Source: Symsagittifera roscoffensis (taxonomy: Eukaryota; Xenacoelomorpha; Acoela; Convolutidae). Taken from it: a stretch of DNA of 64,000 bases. A program made the position numbers and the translations under genes. The notes beneath the pieces are model-generated. The model had not been told where the DNA came from, ran no database searches, and saw only the letters and a program-made list of their open reading frames with translations. Numbering within the stretch: position 1 is the stretch's first letter; each line of letters opens with the position of its first letter. Shown here one piece after another: positions 46,149 to 56,090 of this stretch. The stretch is taken from NCBI RefSeq assembly GCF_963678635.1, contig NC_087064.1, positions 57,298,338 to 57,362,337 of the forward strand. The letters are read 5' to 3'.

Positions 46149-46915
46149 GACCTAGTTAATTACCCCCCCCCCCCCCATTTCGATTTTCAGATATTCAACT
46201 TTGGGTGCCACATTTTCAATAGCTTAAAACAACTTTCAAAAAAAATTTAGGATCAAGTTAACATCCTCGGTAGACACTCAGGCATTCCGATCAACCTTTC
46301 CAGCAGATAAAATTATTAGCCGAAGTTTCCGAAAAAAATGGAGCTTCGTGAAATAATCGAATTAATTTTGAGTTACTTGTGAAACCTTGCTTACAAAAAA
46401 AAACTTTAAAAAATGGCTTGACAAAACAAAAATTTAATTTTTTTTGTATTTTTTTGGCTAATCATTTTATCTGCTTGAAATGGCAGAATTATTTCATTTG
46501 AAATGGCACAAAATGTCGATGGAACTTGTTGGCTAACTAGCCAATCAAATTCAACCACATTAATTTCAGTTCAAGAGATGTAGAAATAATAATTTTTGGC
46601 CGTTTAATAAGACTCAAATGCTCGATTCTGATTGGCTGAAAATTCCCAACTTAGACCCAATGTTAACATCCTCCCCCCTAAACGTGTTAAGGGGGGAAGA
46701 TGTTTACTTGGTTCAAAATTTATTTAATTAAATAGGTATTATATAATAAGTGAGTAATACAAATGCTAATGCGCGAAAGTGAAAACCGAATGAATTTTTG
46801 ACGTTTTTGAGATGCATTTTTTTATAGAGAAATGGTTGTCAAAAATAATACATGCATAGGAGAGAAATAGTTAACAAGGTCCAAAAGGGGGGGGGGGGGA
46901 ATAGTTAACAAGATC
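46149..46915. mobile_element. MITE with poly-C/poly-G in its terminal inverted repeats
   Basis: GACCTAGTTAATTA followed by 14 C (46163-46176) faces 13 G (46887-46899) followed by AATAGTTAACAAGATC. A second G/C-rich inverted pair lies inside near 46663-46690 (TCCCCCCTAA and TTAAGGGGGGA). The interior holds no gene. Confidence 0.6.
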
Positions 46916-47055
46916 AGATATATAATTTTAATCCTGCTTGAATTCCAAAAGCAAATTTTTCATGTTTTAAATCTTTCTTATCGTCTGATTTCCTTTTCGT
47001 CCTAATGGCATGTCGTGTTATTTACCTAGAACGAGGTGCTGCATACCAAATTATA

Positions 47056-47471
47056 CGGTGGCGTCTCTCATGCTTGAAGGACCAAATGCTTGAAATTAAA
47101 TTTAGCTTACTTTCAACCAATCAGAATTGAGCATTCAAAATCTCAAAGTAAATAGCAAAAATCCTTAAGTAAGAAAAGAAATCCAGGCCACAAGTGTTAA
47201 TATCGACCGATTAGATAATAAGCAGATGAGTTTTCAAGACTGGAAACCTATTATGATTTCGACCTCATTAATCTTGATGATTATCTGAATAGTATTGCGG
47301 TTGTAACCCGCAGTTTGTATCATTTTTATTTATTTTCCACTGATTTAATACATTTTCTGTTAATATTGACTTCGATTTTGTGAGAAAGGCATTTAGCCAA
47401 TAGAAACGCTTGCGATTTTGATTGGTTGAAATTTTTCAAGTATTCGTTCCTTCAAGCATGAGAACCCTTCC
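47056..47471. mobile_element. 416-bp MITE, 9-bp target duplication
   Basis: CAAATTATA flanks both ends (47047-47055 and 47472-47480). TCTCATGCTTGAAGGACC near the left end is inverted as CCTTCAAGCATGAGAA at the right. The paralogue at about 36946 has one CAATTTATA and no insert. Confidence 0.75.
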
Positions 47472-47492
47472 CAAATTATACTATCTATTCTA

Positions 47493-47856
47493 TTGGAGGC
47501 GGAGCAATAAGCAGAATGGTCTATGAGCATAATGGGTCCAAGAGCAGATAAACAGAAATTATTATTTTACTGATTAACACGGGCAGATTGATAAAACAAT
47601 TACCAGAATTGTCACTATTACCAAAAAAAGAATAAATTATTTGTGAATTGAATTATCTCATCAATTTTTTTTTCGTTGAATTTGTAAAAACATTTCGATT
47701 AAAGTACTCAAATTATGCATAAAATATTAGTTTCTTTGATAATATTGGCTATTATAAATTTAATTTATCAATCAGCTCATAAAAAATCATATTTTTTGCT
47801 TTTTGTGCTCTTGGACGCATTCTGTTCATAGAACATTCTGCTTATTGACTGGCCAC
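47493..47856. mobile_element. 364-bp hAT-like MITE, 8-bp target duplication
   Basis: CTATTCTA flanks both ends (47485-47492 and 47857-47864). The termini AGCAATAAGCAGAATGGTC and CATTCTGCTTATTGACTGGC are inverted. The uninserted paralogue reads ATACTATTCTACCACTG at about 36951. An 8-bp duplication fits hAT elements among others. A second copy is at 50156-50530. Confidence 0.75.
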
Positions 47857-48945
47857 CTATTCTACCACTGAAGCGTATCAATACGCCGGTAGTTATAATT
47901 TTGTTGTTTTATATTTCTCAGAAATAAAAACTGATTTGAAAGTGAGAATATAACGTGTATAACATAATAGTACTTCATTTTTGTTCTTTTTTTTATAATA
48001 GTACTTCATAGGTCCAAGAGCAGATAAACAGAAATTATTATTTTACTGATTAACACGGGCAGATTGATAAAACAATTACCAGAATTGTCACTATTACCAA
48101 AAAAAAGAATAAATTATTTGTAAATTGAATTATCTCATTAATTTTTTTTCGTTGAATTTGTAAAAACATTTCGATTAAAGTACTCAAATTATGCATAAAA
48201 TATTAGTTTCTTTGATAATATTGGCTATTATAAAACTTAATTTATCAATCAGCTCATAAAAAATCATATTTTTTGCTTTTTGTGCTCTTGGACGCATTCT
48301 GTTCATAGAACATTCTGCTTATTGACTGGCCACCTATTCTACCACTGAAGCGTATCAATACGCCGGTAGTTATAATTTTGTTGTTTTATATTTCTCAGAA
48401 ATAAAAACTGATTTGAAAGTGAGAATATAACGTGTATAACATAATAGTACTTCATTTTTGTTCTTTTTTTTATAATAGTACTTCATAGGTCCAAGAGCAG
48501 ATAAACAAAAATTATTATTTTACTGATTAACACGGGCAGATTGATAAAACAATTACCAGAATTGTCACTATTACAAAAAAAAGAATAAATTATTTGTGAA
48601 TTGAATTATCTCATCAATTTTTTTTCGTTGAATTTGTAAAAACATTTCGATTAAAGTACTCAAATTATGCATAAAATATTAGTTTCTTTGATAATATTGG
48701 CTATTATAAAACTTAATTTATCAATCAGCTCATAAAAAATCATATTTTTTGGTTTTTGTGCTCTTGGACGCATTCTGTTCATAGAACATTCTGCTTATTG
48801 ACTGGCCACCTATTCTACCACTGAAGCGTATCAATACGCCGGTAGTTATAATTTTGTTGTTTTATATTTCTCAGAAATAAAAACTGATTTGAAAGTGAGA
48901 ATATAACGTGTATAATATAATAGTACTTCATTTTTGTTTCGTATT
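47535..48945. repeat. Three tandem copies of a 477-bp unit
   Basis: GGTCCAAGAGCAGATAAACA begins copies at 47535, 48011 and 48488. Each unit contains most of the MITE just described plus flank through GAAGCGTATCAATACGCCGG and TAATAGTACTTCAT. Copies are nearly identical, so the amplification is recent. The first 40 or so bases of the MITE occur only once, at the left. Confidence 0.92.
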
Positions 48946-49754
48946 ACTTCGTACAACTCAACTGTTTAACTTTTGATGTTTTACGTGTACCATTCTACCA
49001 AACGTCTGAGTTTCATTTATATCTTTTAATCATCATGAATTCAATCATCATAGTAATTTTCAAGTGTACAAAACGAACTCCAATAATTGCCTGAAGTCTT
49101 GCATATTGTCTCCGGCTGGCACAAAAAACATGGTGAATGAAAAATTCACGAGAAGGCAATCGCGGTAAGTTTTATTTGTAAAATTCATACAATTAGTTTT
49201 TGTTTGCCTAATACGGATACTCTTTTTTTATAATGACGACAATCCACCATGGAAATGGATCATCATGATCTTGATGGGATGGTCGCTTAATTCATCTCTA
49301 AATAGCGACCCCTCTCTTAAGTTTGGGGTACATCTAAACTTAGGTCCAGGTGGCCTTCTCATAGAGTAATTTTGGATAAGGTACATCGTCTGTTTGCCAC
49401 GCTATCTTAATTTCGGCCGGATAGATTCGTGCAGTTTTTAGTCTAATATCAATCCTAATCTTACTCTTATATTTCCTAATCTTTATAGATCTAGTATATA
49501 CTGTATTTTTGCGAGGTTAGAGAAAAGGACAACGCAACTGATTTCAATCTATATTTTATTTTCTCTGGCTGAAACTATGAATAGTTTCAGCTATATAATT
49601 TATCCTAAATTTTAGTAATGGATCATGATTGATTAGTTCTAAATTTTTTACAGTGATAAATATCAAGATATAAAATAAACACTTGTTTTGAACTGGTTCC
49701 ACATCTTTTGTAGGGGTTTCCAGCAATCAAGTGATTGCATTGCGGGCTCAAAGC

Positions 49755-50115
49755 GGGGCAGTACAACAGTGCCGAAGTACAACAGTGCCGAAAAATAAAG
49801 CTTAGTTCAATAGTGCCGAAAATGAAAACTTTGTTCAACAGTGCCGAAAATATGAACAAATTTCAACATATAAGTGCGACAAACAAAAATTAAACGGCGA
49901 TCGCTTACAATCTTAAGCGGCACTTAAAGACTTTGGGAGAGAAAATTTACAATTTAGACGTTTTGGCGCCTAAATAATTGTTTAATTTGCAGTTGCAGAC
50001 ATTTTGGCGCCAAAATTTCAATAATTTCTCGCTATTTAGAAAATGCGTTTAAGTTATTCTGAAATTTTCCCGCCTTGTTCGGCACTGTTGTACTTCGGCA
50101 CTGTTGAACGCCCAC
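49755..50115. mobile_element. 361-bp AACAGTGCCGAA MITE, full copy
   Basis: Left end GGGGCAGTACAACAGTGCCG followed by a second ACAACAGTGCCGAA; the right end is the inverted TTCGGCACTGTTGTACTTCG then CACTGTTGAACGCCC. The 18-bp motif is thus tandem within each inverted repeat. Flanks CTCAAAGC (49747-49754) and CTCAAAAC (50116-50123) are a likely 8-bp target duplication with one change. The paralogue near 37400 is uninserted. Confidence 0.75.
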
Positions 50116-50155
50116 CTCAAAACGCGCTGCTATTTACCAGATGCGAGCTCTTTTT

Positions 50156-50530
50156 AAAACGACGGAACAATAAGCAGAATGGTCTAAGGGCAGCATGGGT
50201 CCAAAAGCAGAAAAACAGAAAACAACTAACCTATACTGATTAATACCAACAAAGGAAACAATAATTATCAGAATTGTCAATAATACCAAGAAAATAGATG
50301 AATTATTCATGGATTGAATTATTCCATCAAATTCTTTTTATGTTGAACTTTTTTTTAAAAAAAATCTCGATTAAATTACTCAAATTATGCTTAAAATTGT
50401 AGTTTCTTTGGTAATATCGACTATTATAGTAATGAGTTTACTGATTAGCTTATAACAGCTAATATTTTTTCCGTTTTTCTGCTCTTGGACCCATTCTGCT
50501 CTTAGACCATTCTGCTTATTGAGTAGCCAC
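50156..50530. mobile_element. 375-bp hAT-like MITE, second copy
   Basis: CTCTTTTT flanks both ends (50148-50155 and 50531-50538); the empty site is at 37882-37889. Termini and interior match 47493-47856, including AATAAGCAGAATGGTCTAAG, TTGGACCCATTCTGCTC and ACCATTCTGCTTATTGAG. Confidence 0.78.
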
Positions 50531-50780
50531 CTCTTTTTAAGTAGACATAGCTTAGTTAGTTGCAAGTAAATAATATCCGGATTATGTTTCTGTTAGGTTA
50601 ACTAAGAAATGAATAACGGGAAAAATAAGAACCTTGAAAAAGCTGAAAAAAAATTGTTTTTCATCGAAATGTTTTTTTTGCAGCGTAGACCATTATGAGT
50701 TAACCGAGACGTTATAATTTTATGCAATATAAACTTGCGGAAACCAGAAAGTTTTCCGATAATTCTACAAGACAAAACAA

Positions 50781-51811
50781 AAGTTCATCAAAACAAAACA
50801 AAATTTCTGGATTCACACAAAACACACATTCAGATGTTTTTTGTGTAGTCTATTGACTAGTTTAAAGGCAGAAAGTTACAATTTTTCATGCATTTTTTTC
50901 GGAGATTCCTTATGCTTTTTAAAACTTTTTATATGCGTCCAAAAAAACTAGAAAGAAGTTCCCAATCTTTGAAAAATTGATATAAAAATTATATATAAAT
51001 TTTTTCATTGTATAAAATTGTCTATCTAGCATTTTTTACAAAAGAAAATTCCTCCATTTCTCTGGAATCTTAATTTTTTAGAGATAATTTTAACACAATT
51101 TCTTCGTTGAAGAAGAAAATGTTGTTTTAGAAAAAAACTTACTGGCATGCATTTTTCATTGTATAAAATTGTATGACTTGCATTCTCTCAAGGGCTCCAA
51201 TAATGAAAATTCACGACTATCATTTTTTGTATTGAGGTCAACCTGGGTTGCTCGAAATTGGTAAAAGAGAAAGACATGGTTTTCATCCAAATTTGGGCCA
51301 TACCAAAAAGAGATGCTCATCTACTAGAGTTACTGGCATAAAGAGCATCATATAGCATAACGCACAAAGTGCGTTATCAGAACTGATGATCCAATCGAAT
51401 TAATATGTGATATGTGTGCTTGCCGTTACAATTATATTAAATAGTTATGATAACCTATGGCGGTTACAGCTACGGAAACGCCGAAGTGCGCATAAGGTGT
51501 CCAACTCTAGGCCACTTTGAAAAAGTTTTTTGTCATACTTCTCATTCAGGGGTGGCCACGGTATCAGTGCGGTCAGTGCCAAATCGGTGCAAAACCAATA
51601 AGTTGAGTCAATGAAAAAACGTTGGGTCAAAAACAAAAAAAAAGCTTTTTTTTTGAAAAATGTCAGTGCCTCGCAACTTTTTCAATCAGCGCGAGTATCA
51701 GTGCCGTCATTGCCAGCCATTTCTCAGACACAGTGGTCGCCCTGTCATTGACTCATGTTCCGTCAGCGTTCTGTTCTGGTCTGTTCTGACAAAATTTCGA
51801 CGAGCTTCACT
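50781..51811. other. Non-coding; remnant of a CCCGGG-type element and start of a dispersed repeat
   Basis: 51160-51252 has TTGTATGACTTGCATT and ends in AGGTCAACCTGGG, like the right end of 35587-36444; its left end is not found. From 51693 the sequence matches 38674-38790. No genes. Confidence 0.45.
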
Positions 51812-52343
51812 ACGAGGCCAAACTGTTCACTGGATAGGTACGCGATTTTATGTGTGTATGTGTGTTCCTGGCTTCCAGAGACAAGTTTTTAAATTTTGAT
51901 TCCACTTACAAAATTTCTGTGGATTGCGCGTACAAATACCTGTAACGTAAATTTTGACAACACAATAGTTTTGTTGCGGATTCCGCAACGAGCGAATATA
52001 AGTAGTTGTTCCCGATTCCGCAAAAGTAAGCGGATTTCGCTTACAAGTTGTGGAATGCGATTGTAATTTGCAGATTCCGCTTGAAATTTAGAGATTCTAT
52101 TTTCTTATGCGGATTCCACGACAGCTTATGTTTACTAAACACATATTATTTTTTATTTGTTCATGGATTCCACAAACACTGCGGATCCCGCAAAATTGCC
52201 TGTTTTTGGCACGATTTTGAGTAATTCAGCGTTTTAACTATTTTCCCGTGGAATCCAAAACATCTAAGAAGATCAAAGAAAAGTAGCTATCTGATTTCGG
52301 CCTATTGCGGAATTCGCCTACTATTCACAAAATATGGCCTCGT
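51812..52343. mobile_element. CGAGGCCAAACTGT-family element, copy 3
   Basis: ACGAGGCCAAACTGTTCACT at the left faces AATATGGCCTCGT at the right, length about 532 bp. It contains the shared GGATAGGTACGCG and GCTTCCAGAGACAAG motifs and several GATTCCGC words. Confidence 0.6.
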
Positions 52344-54362
52344 ATTGTTATTTTATCAAAACAAAAAAAAACTGCCTGTAAAAATTTCACGGAGTAGATT
52401 CATTAAAAAATTACAGAATTTTGACAAAATTGCTTGCTTCTGATAAACTGTTTTTAATTTTTTAGAAGGACTCATTTGAATGCCAGTAAGAATAAAACTG
52501 ATTAAGACAAAGTGAAATGGCTTCAGTTGCTTGAGTTTTTTTTTTAAAAACACCCCGATATTTTGAGTGTTTTGACTACCTTCAAAATTTTTATTCGAAA
52601 AATCGCACGAAGAAGTAAACTAGAAAATTACCGCAAAATTACCAGAAAATTTTCAAATAATTGTGATAAAATTTTTGTATCAAGCCAGAAACTTGTAACT
52701 AAACTTTGATATAATGATAAAGCGTAAGTTCGCAATTTAGCTTGGCTTCGGATAAACCAAAGAGGCATCAACTTGTCTGGTGGAATCTCCATAAGCGTAA
52801 CCTGTTTGCTTACTTTATTGACTTGCATCTTGTAAGCTGACGAAAAATACCGCAAAATTTACCAAAAAAATTACGAAGAAAGTTGAAAACCATCGCAAAA
52901 AAAATTAAAAATATAGTTTAGAAATTAAAACAAAGATGATAAAAAAAGATAATAAAGGGATTAACATTACGTACTCAAAAAAAATTTTATCAAAAATGAG
53001 AGATCTCTTTTTTATTACAAAACGATTCCAACGAGTCGTTGCTAATTGTTAGCAGTTCAGGGAGAAATTAATTTTAACACTTCGCAAACACTAGCGATCA
53101 GTTCAATTAGCGATCGTTCGATTAGGTCTCGGATTCGATCTGCGACCTACGGCGCCCTAGAGAATATGAATTTCAAGCACTATCCACCCAGCCACGCACA
53201 CTTAAATAGTCACAAACACTAGCCTCAAATAAAGCAGAGAGCAGATGCTAAGAAAGTTCCAGGCTACAGATCGTGATTATGGCAAAAGTGCCTCCAAATG
53301 AAGAATACTTTGCCACCAAATACTGAACACTTTACTGTTCACTTTGCGAGTTAAGTTAGAAAAAAAGAAGGTTCGTTCTAATACACTAACACTCGCAATC
53401 TCGCTAGTAAAAAAACTGATTGTTGAAAATCAGCGCTCATTTTTGATTTTTTTTTCACTTGTTATTAGCTTTTTTCGGCTGCGAAATTTTCCTTGCATTG
53501 TCTCATTTAAAAGAATCTCTTAAAAACGTATCTGTATAAAATGAGGCAAAAGTTTTTTCAGATCTATTATTGTACAGCTAGAGCCAAGCCAGTCTTTAAT
53601 CTCGTTTAGCTCGCTCTTTTATTTATTTTTTCTTATCAACTGAACCAAACACCATTTCAGGTCTAATAATATAAACATAGAGCCAAGCCAGTCTTTTTTC
53701 TCGAAGTTCTTCAGTAGTGGCCAAGCCAGGTCTAAGATTGCATCATCTATTAGTTTTATTTCGGAATCCGTTCGACAAACAGTTCGGAATTTCGACAAGC
53801 AGTTATTACAGCTTACGTTTTCACAAAATTTCTCAAACAGTAATTACTAGTTTTATAAGACTGTCTCAAAAATTCATAAAAAGTATATAGAGCAGCAGTT
53901 TCTAGAAATCTGATGATGTTCCAGCTTTTCGAGTTGGTTGTTTTAGATGTCTCAGAAATTGAATGATATGAAAACTTCGCACATCGGTTAGAAGACAATC
54001 CAGAAACTCTGATAAAACCGAGTTAACGTTTTGTTTATGTTGTTATTTAAGTTGCTACTTGAAAGGTTCCAAAATGCTTCAAAAGCTTCGTCGAAGGAAC
54101 TACTTTTCCCGAAACATAGTTTTTTCTACAACGTATTTAGATTTTGTGGTGTTGTATTAGTAACCATTATCTTTTGGTGAGTTTTAAAAGAAAGTTGTTT
54201 GTTCAACTTTTGGACTCAGAATGCTGGGTATTGATCTCACTTCTTACTTTTTTAAATCTCAACTACTTACACAATTTGCTGCGAGTATTACAGCTCTTTC
54301 TTACAAATGATTAGAAAATTTGCAGTAAAAGGCACCCTTCAAGAAAACGTGTCAAGTTGCAC
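52344..54362. other. Non-coding stretch
   Basis: No recognisable coding sequence. AGAGCCAAGCCAGTCTTT occurs at about 53581 and 53680, and a shortened form at about 53721, a minor local repeat. Nothing else stands out. Confidence 0.5.
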
Positions 54363-55555
54363 GGGTTTGTTCCGTTATACGGCCCAAAAAAGAAAAATCA
54401 CACGTCAAAATTTTTTTTAAACAAAATAAATGTGACAATATACAGAACACAAAACAAATAATATTCAATCGTGTTATATTCAAATTGAGAGTTTGCGGCG
54501 TTATGGGGAGGGCCAAAGTTGAGCAATTTCCATCAAAATTTCAGAAAATTGATTCCGGTTTTGAATTTTGCCGCTCTCTCGGCATAAATTCGCAGAGATA
54601 CGCATCAATTTGGTTTCTAGCTGTTCCACGATGGCGTTTCTTCCTCATTTTTGCGCTCCTTCACTTAGACTCACTAGAATTTGCGTGACAAAATGTTATT
54701 GGGTCGACAAAACTTTGAGAGTGATTGACAGTTTCATGATGATAGCATTCGTTCACTAATTTGTTATAAGTTTTCCACTCGTCCGAACACATGAGGAATC
54801 CAGGGCGTTTACATTGCCCTATTATAGGTATGAGGGTTGGTGCCGATCGATCCGGCACGGCGTATAAAAAACTTTCTTTAGTTTCTCTGCAATGTCCGAC
54901 AAAAACCCATTGTTCGGGGTAAATTTTTCCGATGTTGTTTTTTTTTCGGCGTGAAAACAAACTTTCATCAAGTTCCACAGTTTTTTTTCCTCTCGGGATG
55001 ACAGTCGGGTTTTCGATCAACGACATCGCACAAATTTCTTGCGTATAAGAGATCCAATCAACAGTCGAAGTTCGGCTAAAATTAGTTATTTTCGCAAACT
55101 TTTCTAGTCGTTAGCTCGTAAAAAAACAACAATGTCTTCAAATAGTAGCTTGGTAATATCCAAAAACGTATGTTTTCCCAAACCATAGCTTTCAGAACAA
55201 CACTCTTTACGGCAACGCCACCTGCCATTTTTTCAGAAATTTGTAATTTCATTGGATGACTCTTTGAACTAGTTCGAGACCTGCTCAAAATCTTTTTTTC
55301 TTGAAGCCACTTCACTGATTTTTTTTGTCACAGAATAGTTTAACAAGCGACTTGAAATTTAGTTGGTAGTTTGGTAAAATAGCAATGCTTTAGGTCTTTT
55401 TTTGCATTTTTAAGCGAAATGAGCTTCGGTATAATAATGGTTTCCAGCTTTCGTATCGGCTGGTTTCTTTTTCAACCAATCAGAATTGAACATATTCATT
55501 CCCGTTTTCAAAATTGTCAAAAATATCTTTTTGGACCGTATAACGGAACAGACCC
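54363..55555 (-). mobile_element. Merlin-like (IS1595/ISXO2-type) DNA transposon, decayed
   Basis: GGGTTTGTTCCGTTATACGG at 54363 is inverted at 55528-55555 (CCGTATAACGGAACAGACCC), about 26 of 28 positions matching. The 1.2 kb between contains one minus-strand transposase of the ISXO2-like family, which defines Merlin elements in animals. The length fits a compact Merlin. No clear 8-9 bp target duplication is visible. Confidence 0.8.
54661..55315 (-). pseudogene. Merlin/ISXO2-like transposase, frameshifted
   Basis: Would cut and paste the element. The frame 54661-55026 has the DDE-fold signature VELDESLFSRRK, EQWVFVG, DRSAPTLIPII, CSDEWKTY and ETVNHSQSFVDP. The N-terminal zinc-ribbon part (CRKECC, then a long helix) is upstream at about 55100-55230 but needs at least one frame change near 55110 to connect. 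ESK at the end suggests it stops shortly after the last catalytic Glu region, so the C-terminus is probably missing. Confidence 0.8.
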
Positions 55556-56060
55556 AAATGATACCCTTGGGCTATTTTGAAAACTTTTGCGCAAAAATGT
55601 CCTTCTTTAGCTGCCGCAGGATACCCTTCAAAAAGAATGTATATCGGCACCAGAAGCGGTCTTTTAAAAAGTTTTAACCTATCAATAAAAAATGTCTTAA
55701 GCAGTATCAAAAAGCAACTTTTATGTGTTGAAAATAGCGTTCCTAACACAAGCATTCTTATCAATTCAAATAAAAAATCAACTTGAAGAACTTTTTTGAT
55801 TGGTCTTATAATTGATAAGAATGAATTTAAAAATAAATGTTTGAAGAGAAAGCGAGTGCATTTGTTTATAGTCTCAAGCTATCAATTCACTGAAATATCG
55901 GCTCCAGTTCTTCTAGATCTTACATTTTAAAAACGAAAAACTATTTAGCACAGCATAGACCACAAATTTAGTATCAGTCAGGAAAATCAGAGTTTTTCAT
56001 TCTAACTTTTGTCCAATCTGTTTGATAAAAATTCTGTTTGATATAAATGTTTTGATTTAA
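55556..56060. other. Upstream region of the helicase-PARP gene
   Basis: No coding sequence and no TATA-type promoter I can assign. If the gene has a spliced 5' leader, this is intron; if leaders are trans-spliced, this is outron. An in-frame TAA at 56058-56060 closes the gene's frame upstream. Confidence 0.4.
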
Positions 56061-56071
56061 TTTTTTTTCAG
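56061..56071 (+). promoter_or_regulatory. 3' splice acceptor 19 nt before the start codon
   Basis: Eight T then CAG at 56061-56071, preceded by more T-rich sequence, form a strong acceptor. The exon would start CGAGAGACTACG and reach the ATG at 56091 after 19 nt. Confidence 0.65.
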
Positions 56072-56090
56072 CGAGAGACTACGACGAAAC

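Larger units (their letters stand above)
45190..50780. repeat. Paralogous segment, long copy loaded with MITEs
   Basis: Continuation of the 40108-40644 copy beyond the copia element; corresponds to 35420-38280. Compared with that copy it contains extra sequence at 45282-45718, 46149-46915, 47056-47471, 47493-47856 (plus tandem copies), 49755-50115 and 50156-50530, several bounded by short target duplications. No coding sequence. Confidence 0.7.

Noticed and set aside
47535-48945. Regularly spaced repeats considered as a CRISPR-like array
   Set aside because: The repeat unit is 477 bp with no unique spacers, and the genome is eukaryotic; it is a tandem duplication.
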